NCBI GenBank assembly: GCA_964592125.1
Contig: CAZQBV010000003.1
Location: forward strand, 3,669-67,668
Origin: UBA5399 sp964592125
Lineage (GTDB): Bacteria; Bacillota; Clostridia; Christensenellales; Christensenellaceae
Reading direction: 5' to 3'
DNA: 64,000 bases
Below are positions 1 through 7,159 of the stretch, in pieces. Both the position numbers and the translations under genes were made by a program. The notes under the pieces were generated by a model that had not been told where the DNA came from, searched no databases, and was given only the letters and a program-made list of their open reading frames with translations. Position 1 is the stretch's first letter. Every line of letters begins with the position of its first letter.

Positions 1-321
1 TGCAATTTTTTTGTAGGCTTGAAGTCCTAGTTTTTTTTCTTTGAAAGTGAGCGAACGCTGGCTAAAAAAGAAATACATAGTGATTCCCAAGATAGGAAGC
101 AGAAGAATGAGTATGATCCAGCTTATTTTGTATGCGGGGTTTTTAGGTTGGCTGGTAATCCATAGCACCATCAATAAACCAGTGATGGTGAGTGCCATGT
201 TGATCCAACCACTGATGGACTCAAGAATGCTGAGCAACAAAAAGACGAAAACCAACTGCACTCCGATGAGGGCAAATAGAATAAAAAGTCTGCTGGTAAA
301 GAAACTTTTAAATTTTTTCAT
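1..321 (-). CDS. Cardiolipin synthase, N-terminal part (cut by window edge)
   Basis: The minus strand is open from an ATG at 319-321 to the window edge (107 codons, no stop), preceded by a GGTGG ribosome site. The product starts with a basic stretch and two hydrophobic helices (about residues 11-33 and 41-56), followed by PKNPAYKISW and a third helix ending in LLPILGITMYFFF. That pattern is the PLDc_N membrane domain that opens bacterial cardiolipin synthases, which join two phosphatidylglycerol molecules at the membrane. The catalytic HKD motifs would lie outside the window, so the assignment rests on the N-terminus only. It has no visible link with motility. The plus-strand ORF over this region is an antisense shadow. 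Confidence 0.72.
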   Translation of the reverse strand, partial: MKKFKSFFTSRLFILFALIGVQLVFVFLLLSILESISGWINMALTITGLLMVLWITSQPKNPAYKISWIILILLLPILGITMYFFFSQRSLTFKEKKLGLQAYKKIA

Positions 322-341
322 AAAACCACCGTGTTTATTGT

Positions 342-347
342 ATTATA
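342..347 (-). promoter_or_regulatory. Possible SigA -10 box for the cardiolipin synthase gene
   Basis: On the minus strand a TATAAT hexamer ends about 20 nt before the start codon. The -35 region at the expected distance (TTTATG, 16-bp spacer) is weak, so this is a tentative promoter. Confidence 0.35.
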
Positions 348-379
348 GATAGCTTAAGTATATCATAAAGCACTATGCA

Positions 380-456
380 AGCCCAACTATTCTTAAACTG
401 AAAAAGATAGGAATAAGGAGAATGAGTACGCAAATAAAAAAAAGAATAGCTGGGCT
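380..456. repeat. 15-bp inverted repeat with 47-nt spacer after the HD-GYP gene
   Basis: AGCCCAACTATTCTT (380-394) and AAGAATAGCTGGGCT (442-456) are complementary at 14 of 15 positions, the last a possible G-U pair on one strand. The right arm overlaps the stop codon of the HD-GYP gene. On the minus strand the first arm runs straight into a T-rich stretch, so it is not a standard intrinsic terminator, although it may end or stabilise that transcript. Confidence 0.5.
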
Positions 457-1564
457 ACCTAATGGAGAAGCCCCGAATGCCTCTTAACTCGGAAATGGGC
501 AATGTTTCGTAATGTTTTACGATGGTCATGTTAAAAGTGGCAGGATTGTTGAATAAATCCAGTTTTTTGTATGGGGGGATTAATAGTTTCACAACAGGAT
601 GAAGTGAATTTTCATTTTCTATGACTATGGCTTTGTTGCCATCATTAAATTCCACAAAAGAACCAATTGGAAAAAATTCTATCTTGCGTAAAAAGCCTCG
701 TACAATATCCATGTCAAAAGCGGAGCCCACATTGCCCATCATGTATTCCGCTACCTCTGAGGGAAGCTGTGGTGTTCGGTATGGTCGCTTTGAAGTAAGA
801 GCATCGTATACATCTGCAACAGAAATTATTTTACTGTAGTAGGGAATGCTTTTTTCGGCTAAACCATATGGGTAACCAGTACCATCTATTTTTTCGTGGT
901 GGCACATTACGCTTTCATAGATATCTGGATCTTTGATGTTGTTTTGCAGCAAATAATTTTCGCTGCTTTCTGGATGCTTCCTGACAATTTGGAATTCCTC
1001 GTTTGTTAGATGGCTGGGCTTGTTTATAATTTCTATGGGAACGCTCATTTTGCCGATGTCGTGCATGATGGCGCCAAAACCCAGCTTGTGAAGTTCATCG
1101 TGAGACAAACCCAGCTGAACCCCTATGGCCAGAGAAACAACCGCTACACTGAGAGAATGATGGTAGGTATATTCATCATAAGCACGCAGATCGGAAATAT
1201 TAATTAACTGTGATTGATTTTCTTTCACAAGATTGATTAACTCCAACACAGTTTGGTCTATATGATTGATGTGTTTTTGCTGTATACTAAGAGAACTGGC
1301 ACTGTTTTTAAACATCCATTCCAGATTGTTTAAAGATTGGGTTTTTAGCTTCTGGGACAAGAGCGGCTTGCTGGGTTCTAAATCGCCGGTGATTCCATCC
1401 CGGATATAAACACCTGCTATACCAAATATTTTTAGCCGCTCTATAAAGCGATCAGTAAGAACGGTGCCTTTTGGAAGCAACCGCAAATTGGATTGCTCAA
1501 AAACCATTACATCATCACTTAATTTTAAACCGCTTCTTAACTGATCAACTGGTATAAACAGCAA
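455..1564 (-). CDS. HD-GYP domain protein, probable c-di-GMP phosphodiesterase
   Basis: Predicted 369-aa cytoplasmic protein. An N-terminal domain of about 110 residues is followed by an HD-GYP domain: paired His near residue 136, HDIGK near 168, HHE near 222, DGTGYP at about 227-232, and VADVYDALTSKRPYR after that. All family metal-binding and GYP signature residues appear intact, so it should hydrolyse c-di-GMP to pGpG or GMP. Start chosen as TTG (1562-1564) because a GGGGAG ribosome site sits 7 nt upstream; a GTG 15 nt further up would overlap that site. It reads away from the flagellar genes and has its own SigA-type promoter. The C-terminal ~60 residues after the HD core are a small beta-rich extension commonly seen in this family. 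Confidence 0.9.
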   Translation of the reverse strand: MLFIPVDQLRSGLKLSDDVMVFEQSNLRLLPKGTVLTDRFIERLKIFGIAGVYIRDGITGDLEPSKPLLSQKLKTQSLNNLEWMFKNSASSLSIQQKHINHIDQTVLELINLVKENQSQLINISDLRAYDEYTYHHSLSVAVVSLAIGVQLGLSHDELHKLGFGAIMHDIGKMSVPIEIINKPSHLTNEEFQIVRKHPESSENYLLQNNIKDPDIYESVMCHHEKIDGTGYPYGLAEKSIPYYSKIISVADVYDALTSKRPYRTPQLPSEVAEYMMGNVGSAFDMDIVRGFLRKIEFFPIGSFVEFNDGNKAIVIENENSLHPVVKLLIPPYKKLDLFNNPATFNMTIVKHYETLPISELRGIRGFSIR

Positions 1565-1607
1565 AACAAAACTCCCCACCTATAACACTATACAAGTATA
1601 GATATTT

Positions 1608-1635
1608 ATTATATCACAGACGTTGAGTATAACAA
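1608..1635 (-). promoter_or_regulatory. SigA-type promoter for the HD-GYP gene
   Basis: Reading the minus strand: TTGTTA (1630-1635), 16-bp spacer, TATAAT (1608-1613). It lies about 44 nt before the TTG start. The rest of the 1565-1901 gap is AT-rich; the plus strand has a TATAAT at 1806-1811 that could serve the EAL-HDOD gene but lacks a good -35 box. Confidence 0.6.
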
Positions 1636-1901
1636 TGAAAAACATGTAAATTATGAGCTTTTATAAAAAGCGGCTACAAAAAAATATGTATTTTAAAGCA
1701 AAAACAAGAGAAATAATTTCAATAAAAAAAGATGTAGAAAAATAGGAAGAAGAAGTCTTTTGAAACATAATATAGGAAAGTCTTTTCTTTTTGAAAATAA
1801 TACTCTATAATATAAATTAAGTAGAATAAATAAACAATGGAAAAAGCTTTGATGTAGGTGTATTTAGTTTTTAGTATTATATTAAAAGGATGGTAAGCAA
1901 G

Positions 1902-3119
1902 ATGCAGACGTATATTGTGAAACAACCAGTTCATGACAAAGATAATAACCTTTTTGCATATGAAATTCTTTACCGTGAGAACCCAGATGATACCCAGGTG
2001 GAATCGGATGATGCAATTGCGGCTAATGCCATAGAAAATCTTTTGCCGCGTTTGTCTGACCAAGATTTTTTTGATGGGAAAGATGTGTTGCTTACTTTTA
2101 CGGAGCCTTTGCTGCAAAAGGATATTCCCAGCATATTTGATGCCAACACATTAATACTGGAACTGGAGTATGAAGTTCTGTTGAATTCCGATGCACTGAA
2201 CTTGATTCGAAAGTATAAAGAGAAGGGCTACAGAATTTCGCTGATGGAGTTTCAGTTTAACCCACGCTACATTACAATGCTGGATGAAGTGGATTTTATT
2301 AAGCTGAACATGAAAATACCGTCTACTTCTACAGAATCCATTGCGGCAATTGCGCGGGAATTGAATATAAAAACAATTGGGTTTAATGTGGATGACAAAC
2401 GTACCTTTGACTATGCAAAAAAACTGGAAGTGGATTATTTGCAGGGTCAATACATTGGCACAATGATACCTGAGAAGGTGAACAACCTAGAGCATTTGCA
2501 AAGTAACTTCTTCCAGCTGATGGCTGCGGTAACGGAGCGTGAACCAGATTTGGACAAAATAGAAGAACTGGTGGCTCGTGACGTAACACTAACTTATGCG
2601 CTGTTGAAACTGGTGAACTCTGCCTTCTTTGGATTTAGAAACAAGATACAGTCGGTACACCAAGCCATGGTGGTGTTGGGTGTGAACCAGCTGCGCCAGT
2701 GGATTTACCTGCTGAGCTTCCGCAGGGATGAAAATGCACCGGAAGAATTTATTAAGCTTTCGTTTATGCGCGGACAATTTTGTGCGGAGTTGTTTGATTA
2801 TGCGAAGGATATGCCGATTGTAAAATCCGAAGCGTATTTGTTGGGTATGTTCTCTACAATGGACTATATATTGAATGTACCAATGGAAGAAGCGCTGCAG
2901 CACCTTGCCATATCGGATGATATTAAAGTGGCATTGCTAAAACAAGAGGGACGTTGCGGCGTGCTATATAAAATGGTGCTGGCCTATGAGCGTGGCGATT
3001 GGCCTGTGATAAACGAATGTGCGGAAGAGCTGGAAATGCCCACAGCCATTATTACCGAAAAATATTTTGAGTGCTTGGAAATGGTAAATAATATTTGGGA
3101 TGGATTGATGACGCTGTAA
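1902..3119 (+). CDS. EAL-HDOD domain protein (YuxH-like signalling protein)
   Basis: Predicted 405 aa. It opens MQTYIVKQPVHDKDNNLFAY, followed by EILYREN, typical of YuxH-type proteins that join a degenerate EAL domain (about residues 1-190) to an HDOD domain (about 195-395). The EAL signature is reduced to EIL and the DDFGTG-like loop is replaced by DEVDFIKLN, so phosphodiesterase activity is doubtful; it may bind c-di-GMP or act as a scaffold. The HDOD part includes LVARDVTLTYALLKLVNSAFFG. Start: the ATG at 1902 has AAAGGA about 10 nt upstream, whereas the ATG at 1890 touches that site. It stands alone in front of the ComFB gene, 73 bp away, and may be cotranscribed with it. Confidence 0.85.
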   Translation: MQTYIVKQPVHDKDNNLFAYEILYRENPDDTQVESDDAIAANAIENLLPRLSDQDFFDGKDVLLTFTEPLLQKDIPSIFDANTLILELEYEVLLNSDALNLIRKYKEKGYRISLMEFQFNPRYITMLDEVDFIKLNMKIPSTSTESIAAIARELNIKTIGFNVDDKRTFDYAKKLEVDYLQGQYIGTMIPEKVNNLEHLQSNFFQLMAAVTEREPDLDKIEELVARDVTLTYALLKLVNSAFFGFRNKIQSVHQAMVVLGVNQLRQWIYLLSFRRDENAPEEFIKLSFMRGQFCAELFDYAKDMPIVKSEAYLLGMFSTMDYILNVPMEEALQHLAISDDIKVALLKQEGRCGVLYKMVLAYERGDWPVINECAEELEMPTAIITEKYFECLEMVNNIWDGLMTL

Positions 3120-3192
3120 TAGGTGGGAAGCTGAATAGAACTGTTGTAGTAGCTATAACAGATATGAAAATACATGAGCTGAAGGGGACGCT

Positions 3193-4029
3193 ATGGGGGA
3201 AGAAAAGATTCCTATTATTAATATAATGGAGGAAATTGTTGACTTAAAAGTTGATAAGCTGGTGGATATTAAAGATATGTGCAAATGCCAGCACTGCCGT
3301 GCCGATGCCAAAGCTCTGGCGTTGAACAAGCTTCCGCCCAGATATGTAGCCTCGGTAAGCGGGGGCGTTTTTTCCCAAATGCAGGCAACAACAACACAAA
3401 TGCAGGCAGAGCTGATGGTGGCGGTGGTGGAAGCGGTGGAGATGGTTGCCAAACGGCCAAGCCATGCTGTGGAAAAAAAGGAAGAAAAGAAAAAGGAACG
3501 GCGTCTATCTACACGAAGCGCCAGCGTGGAGAAAACAGTACAGATGGAAAACCTCCCGCAGGATGACGGTGTGGAGGAAGTTGGCAATGCCCAAGAAAAC
3601 GAGACTATAGGCCAGAAACAGGCTGCGACAGTCAACAAAATATCGGCTGAAGACATTGGCGGTGAAACGAAACCGAACCTAGGGGGAAAGATTTCCCCGG
3701 AGGATATAGGAGGAACTGCCCTAACGCAAGTACCTACAGCAAAAGCGGCACAGGAATCTACTGTAACAACTGCCAGTGAAGCGCCAGCAACGCAAAGCCA
3801 AGAGGATAAAATGGCTGCGGCATTGGCTGCGGCAAAAGCCAAGGCTGCGCAGGAAGCCGCCGCGTCAATTGCAAGTGAAACCCCAATAGCGCAAAGCCAA
3901 GAGGACAAAATGGCTGCGGCGCTGGCTGCGGCAAAAGCGAAGGCGGTACAGGAAGCTGCCGAGGAAGATGAGCTGATAGATGTGGGCGGGTATGGCGCAT
4001 TTGATGGTACGGAATTGCCAGAACTGTGA
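3193..4029 (+). CDS. ComFB-domain protein with Ala/Lys-rich repeat tail
   Basis: Predicted 278 aa. Residues 1-95 carry the late-competence ComFB pattern: an N-terminal amphipathic stretch, then a Cys cluster (CKCQHC near 32-37) and ALNKLPPRYVAS. The rest is low-complexity linker: a Lys/Glu-rich segment (about 96-115), two copies of an EDIGG motif, and a 33-aa repeat containing EDKMAAALAAAKAKA, present about twice. ComFB proteins are small helical dimers; family members have been reported to bind cyclic dinucleotides, which would fit the HD-GYP and EAL-HDOD neighbours (inference). Here the usual ~90-aa domain has a long variable tail. The role of the tail is unknown. Start ATG has AAGGGG upstream. 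Confidence 0.78.
   Translation: MGEEKIPIINIMEEIVDLKVDKLVDIKDMCKCQHCRADAKALALNKLPPRYVASVSGGVFSQMQATTTQMQAELMVAVVEAVEMVAKRPSHAVEKKEEKKKERRLSTRSASVEKTVQMENLPQDDGVEEVGNAQENETIGQKQAATVNKISAEDIGGETKPNLGGKISPEDIGGTALTQVPTAKAAQESTVTTASEAPATQSQEDKMAAALAAAKAKAAQEAAASIASETPIAQSQEDKMAAALAAAKAKAVQEAAEEDELIDVGGYGAFDGTELPEL
3772..3969 (+). repeat. 99-bp tandem repeat (about 2 copies) in the ComFB-protein tail
   Basis: Segments beginning near 3772 and 3871 repeat with a 99-bp (33-codon) offset, coding for AQSQEDKMAAALAAAKAKA-type units. Similarity at DNA level is high, suggesting recent duplication. Confidence 0.75.
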
Positions 4030-4098
4030 AGGACAGTTGAAAGTGGAAAGCTAGATCACCAAAGGAACAATTGGGGAATTTTTTTGAGGATTATGGAG

Positions 4099-4791
4099 AT
4101 GGAAAACCAAGAAAAAAATGAAATATTACAACTGCTGTTGGAGATGCGGCAGGAAACCAGCGAACGATTTGACGCGGTGAGAAATGAAATGCTGGGAATG
4201 CGGCAGGAAACCAGTGAACGATTTGACGCGGTGAGAAATGAAATGCTGGAGATGCGGCAGGAAACCAGCGAACAATTTGACGCGGTGAGAAATGAAATGC
4301 TGGAGATGCGGCAGGAAACCAGCGAACAATTTGACGCGGTGAGAAATGAAATGCTGGGAATGCGACAGGAAACCAACGAACGATTTGACGCGGTGGACAA
4401 AAAGTTTGGTGCTGTGGATGAACGATTTGATGCAGTGGATGAAAAGTTTGAGGTTGTAGATGGGCGATTTGACGCGGTGAGAAATGAAGTGTTGGAAGTG
4501 TTGCTGGAAGTGCGGCAGGATTCCAATGAGAGATTTGACACGCTGAGCGGCAAAGTGGATGAGTGTAACAAAAGAATTGGTGCGGTGGAAACGGATGTGC
4601 GGGGGATTGCGCTGCGCATAGAAAACGAACTGCAACCAGATATGCGGCTGCTGGCCGAAGGGCATATGGAAACTGTGCGGCGCGGGGAAGTGCTGCCTTT
4701 GTTTGAAAAAACAGAGGAACTGACAACCAGAATGGATGCAGTGGAAAAAGTGGCGGCCGCCAATACTGAAAAGATGAAAGCACTGGGATGA
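4099..4791 (+). CDS. Coiled-coil protein with 18-residue tandem repeats
   Basis: Predicted 230 aa. Residues about 16-100 are four and a half 18-residue repeats of the form MRQETSERFDAVRNEMLG, followed by shorter RFDAVDEKF-like units. It is strongly heptad-like and charged, so a long coiled coil is expected. The C-terminal ~100 residues contain RIENELQPDMRLLAEGH, a signature I recognise from uncharacterised clostridial coiled-coil proteins. No signal peptide or membrane segment. Start: ATG at 4099 lies 8 nt after GAGGA; ATG 4093 and TTG 4084 are alternatives with poor spacing. No function can be assigned. A decayed relative lies at 8450-8638. Long antisense ORFs over the repeats are shadows. 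Confidence 0.75.
   Translation: MENQEKNEILQLLLEMRQETSERFDAVRNEMLGMRQETSERFDAVRNEMLEMRQETSEQFDAVRNEMLEMRQETSEQFDAVRNEMLGMRQETNERFDAVDKKFGAVDERFDAVDEKFEVVDGRFDAVRNEVLEVLLEVRQDSNERFDTLSGKVDECNKRIGAVETDVRGIALRIENELQPDMRLLAEGHMETVRRGEVLPLFEKTEELTTRMDAVEKVAAANTEKMKALG
4144..4395 (+). repeat. 54-bp tandem repeats, about 4.7 copies
   Basis: Copies start at 4144, 4198, 4252, 4306 and 4360 (the last one partial, 36 bp). They are nearly identical, differing mainly at CGA/CAA and GGA/GAG codons. The unit is 18 codons, so copy-number change keeps the frame. Confidence 0.93.
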
Positions 4792-4940
4792 ACAGTCATA
4801 ATGCAGAATTGAACAGGCGTGCAGGGGAAGGCACCCCGCTGGGCTATGAGCGATGTTGGCTGGGGGAAGTGGCGCGTTTCGGGGAAAAGCAAAAAAACAA
4901 TAATGCTTTACAATACTATCAATGTATAAACAATCTATAA
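4788..4940 (+). CDS. Possible small ORF coupled to the coiled-coil gene
   Basis: A 50-codon ORF starts with an ATG that overlaps the preceding TGA stop (ATGA), the layout of translational coupling. The peptide includes AGEGTPLGYERCWLGEVARF. No ribosome site of its own and no family recognised. It may be chance or the remnant of a longer gene. Confidence 0.25.
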   Translation: MNSHNAELNRRAGEGTPLGYERCWLGEVARFGEKQKNNNALQYYQCINNL

Positions 4941-5006
4941 ACATTTCATAAACAAGCGCATATGTGTGCACCAAAAAATCACAGAAAAAATATTTTTAAA
5001 ATACGC

Positions 5007-5033
5007 TAAAGTATTTGAAAGCACTGACGATAT
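5007..5033 (+). promoter_or_regulatory. SigD (sigma-28) promoter of the flagellin gene
   Basis: TAAA (5007-5010), 15-nt spacer, GACGATAT (5026-5033) closely match the TAAA-N15-GCCGATAA consensus. Transcription would give a leader of about 145 nt before the flagellin start, long enough for CsrA binding; an AAGGAGG site lies at 5170-5176. Confidence 0.88.
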
Positions 5034-5184
5034 AACTAACATAAACTTGAAGCTGGAGTTTTGCTGAGGCAGGAGATCCTAGGTAACTCTTTTGGCAAGG
5101 TGGGAAGCTGGCATTCAGGTTTGCGATCTACAATTTTATATTAACGGCAAGATGCCGGATAAAAAAATCAAGGAGGATTATAAA

Positions 5185-7089
5185 ATGAGAATCGCTAACA
5201 ACATTATGGCGCTGAACACTCACCGCCAGTACACAATTCAGAACGATAAGGTGGCCGCTTCGGCCGAAAAACTATCCTCGGGCTATAGAATTAACCGTGC
5301 GGCTGATGACGCTGCTGGCCTTGCTATTTCCGAGAAAATGCGTTCACAGATTCGTGGCCTAAACAGGGCTTCCATGAACTCTCAGGACGCTGCTTCGTTG
5401 ATTCAAACAGCTGAGGGCGCGCTGCAAGAAGTGCACAGCATGCTGCAGAGAATGAACGAGCTGGCTGTACAAAGTGCTACCGGCACAAACCAAGAGTTTG
5501 ACCGTACACAGATTGCAAAAGAGTTTGACCAGCTAAAACGCGAAATAAACGACATTGCAGAGCAGACAACATTCAACAACATGAAAATATTGGATGGCAG
5601 CCTGTCTAACTTTGGAGCGCAAAGAAGCGCTGCAACTGCAGGGTTGTTTGCAACTAATGCTGATTCTATGGGTGCAGCAGTTAGAAGTATTATGAATGTA
5701 AGTGCTATTCCAGGTGTTCCTGCGGCTACGGAATCATTCGCTCACTTTGACATTGATTTGACTGGGATGAATGCAACGGCTAGTGGTGCTACCGATACAT
5801 TCAAGTTATCCATAGGAGGAGTAGACCTTACTTCTGCTGCTACAGCAGCATATGCTGCTAATGATACATTGGATGGAGCGAAGATAGCGGCATTGTTTGC
5901 TGGGGAAAAAGTAACGCTTACAATTGATGGCCAAGCGAGAGAATTTACAGCAGCGGTAAGTGGCGCTGTTGTATCGCTCACAGCAAGTGACGCTAAGGCA
6001 TGGGACATTAGTACAGACAACTTAAAAACGGCGGTTGGGACACCTACGGTTGGCACTACTGGTGCTACAATTGATACTCAACCAAATAGTCTAGCAATAA
6101 GAGGTGTGCAAGCGGGAGTTGCGGATCGTCCTGCGACAGCAGCAACGAACACATATACCTTTATGGGCAATGTGAAAGCAGGGGATGTATTTACTTTCGC
6201 GGGTAAACGTTTTGAACTGGTTGGTACAGGCAATCCTAATCCTACTACTGCAGGTGCAATAGCAGTGAAAATGGACGTTGATAATGCAGCGACAATTACT
6301 GCACTAGCGGCTGCGTTGCAGGCGGAAGGTGGCGCGGACTACACTATCACGAACTATACAACAAACACAAATGGTAATGCCATTGAGATTGCGCAAGCTG
6401 ATCCTGCTGTGCCAGTGGATCTTTCTATGAGTATGAGACCTGCTGCTGCCAGAAATGGCATGGTAGAATTTGATCCGGTAAAATTGAAGGAAGGCGACAA
6501 AATTACTGTTAAGTTAACGGATGACAATGGTGACACACAAGAAGTAACTTATTTGCATCAAGAAGGTAATCAGATGACTGATATTGCTGCGATTTTGGCT
6601 GGCACAGTAGAGGGCGCAGAACGTAGCGGAAACTTTATTAAGTACGCAGGGAAGTTTGTGGAAATTGCATTTGAAGAGACTATTCCTACTGATACGGAGA
6701 CTATGCGTATTCAAGTAGGTGCGTTGGAAAATGAACAGTTGAGTATAGAAGTAAGATCTATGAACACAGCTGGTTTAGGTCTGGATGATTCCAGTATCTA
6801 TACACAGGATACTGCAGGTAGTGCGATTACATCGGTACGTGATGCTGTAAACACAGTTTCCGATCAGCGCGCATTGCTGGGTGCTATGCAGAACAGAATG
6901 ACATACAAGATAAACAACATTAAGATTTCTGCTGAGAACCTGCAAGCTGCTGAAAGCCGTATTCGTGACGTTGATATTGCTTCTGAGATGACAAACTTTA
7001 CAAAAGCGAATATTATGGCGCAGGCCGCAACAGCAATGCTGGCACAGGCAAACTCTGCACCACAGAACGTACTGTCTCTGTTGAGATAA
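5185..7089 (+). CDS. fliC: Flagellin
   Basis: Predicted 634 aa, the filament subunit. Residues 1-140 form the conserved D0/D1 half (MRIANNIMALNTHRQ; LSSGYRINRAADDAAGLAIS; later EGALQEVHSMLQRMNELAVQ). The last ~95 residues are the matching C-terminal half (ALLGAMQNRM, DVDIASEMTNFTKANIM, PQNVLSLLR). The ~390 residues between are Ala/Thr/Gly-rich variable D2/D3 domains, making this protein much longer than minimal clostridial flagellins (about 270-300 aa). No signal peptide; export is through the flagellar type III apparatus. Start: ATG 5185 with AAGGAGG 8 nt upstream; upstream in-frame codons are leader. It has its own SigD promoter and terminator and is followed by fliB. Confidence 0.97.
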   Translation: MRIANNIMALNTHRQYTIQNDKVAASAEKLSSGYRINRAADDAAGLAISEKMRSQIRGLNRASMNSQDAASLIQTAEGALQEVHSMLQRMNELAVQSATGTNQEFDRTQIAKEFDQLKREINDIAEQTTFNNMKILDGSLSNFGAQRSAATAGLFATNADSMGAAVRSIMNVSAIPGVPAATESFAHFDIDLTGMNATASGATDTFKLSIGGVDLTSAATAAYAANDTLDGAKIAALFAGEKVTLTIDGQAREFTAAVSGAVVSLTASDAKAWDISTDNLKTAVGTPTVGTTGATIDTQPNSLAIRGVQAGVADRPATAATNTYTFMGNVKAGDVFTFAGKRFELVGTGNPNPTTAGAIAVKMDVDNAATITALAAALQAEGGADYTITNYTTNTNGNAIEIAQADPAVPVDLSMSMRPAAARNGMVEFDPVKLKEGDKITVKLTDDNGDTQEVTYLHQEGNQMTDIAAILAGTVEGAERSGNFIKYAGKFVEIAFEETIPTDTETMRIQVGALENEQLSIEVRSMNTAGLGLDDSSIYTQDTAGSAITSVRDAVNTVSDQRALLGAMQNRMTYKINNIKISAENLQAAESRIRDVDIASEMTNFTKANIMAQAATAMLAQANSAPQNVLSLLR

Positions 7090-7108
7090 CACAAATGATT
7101 GAATGAAA

Positions 7109-7134
7109 GAAGCCCCTGCTGGGGGCTTCTTTTC
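7109..7134 (+). terminator. Intrinsic terminator of the flagellin gene
   Basis: GAAGCCCC (7109-7116), 5-nt loop, GGGGCTTC (7122-7129), then TTTTC. It lies 20 nt after the stop codon. FliB expression would need read-through or a separate promoter. Confidence 0.9.
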
Positions 7135-7159
7135 TTTCAAAAAGAGGGGGAAGAGGCCT

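Noticed and set aside
41..352. Plus-strand 103-codon ORF
   Set aside because: It is the antisense of the cardiolipin synthase N-terminus, which has the recognisable PLDc_N sequence, start codon and ribosome site.
1719..2117. 132-codon minus-strand ORF
   Set aside because: AT-rich shadow overlapping the EAL-HDOD gene start; no ribosome site or motif.
3153..3908. 251-codon minus-strand ORF opposite the ComFB gene
   Set aside because: Ala/Ser-rich antisense of the Ala/Lys repeats; plus-strand frame has the conserved ComFB residues.
4056..4974. Three long minus-strand ORFs opposite the coiled-coil gene
   Set aside because: They exist only because the 54-bp unit lacks stops in several frames; compositions are extreme and no ribosome sites or motifs are seen.
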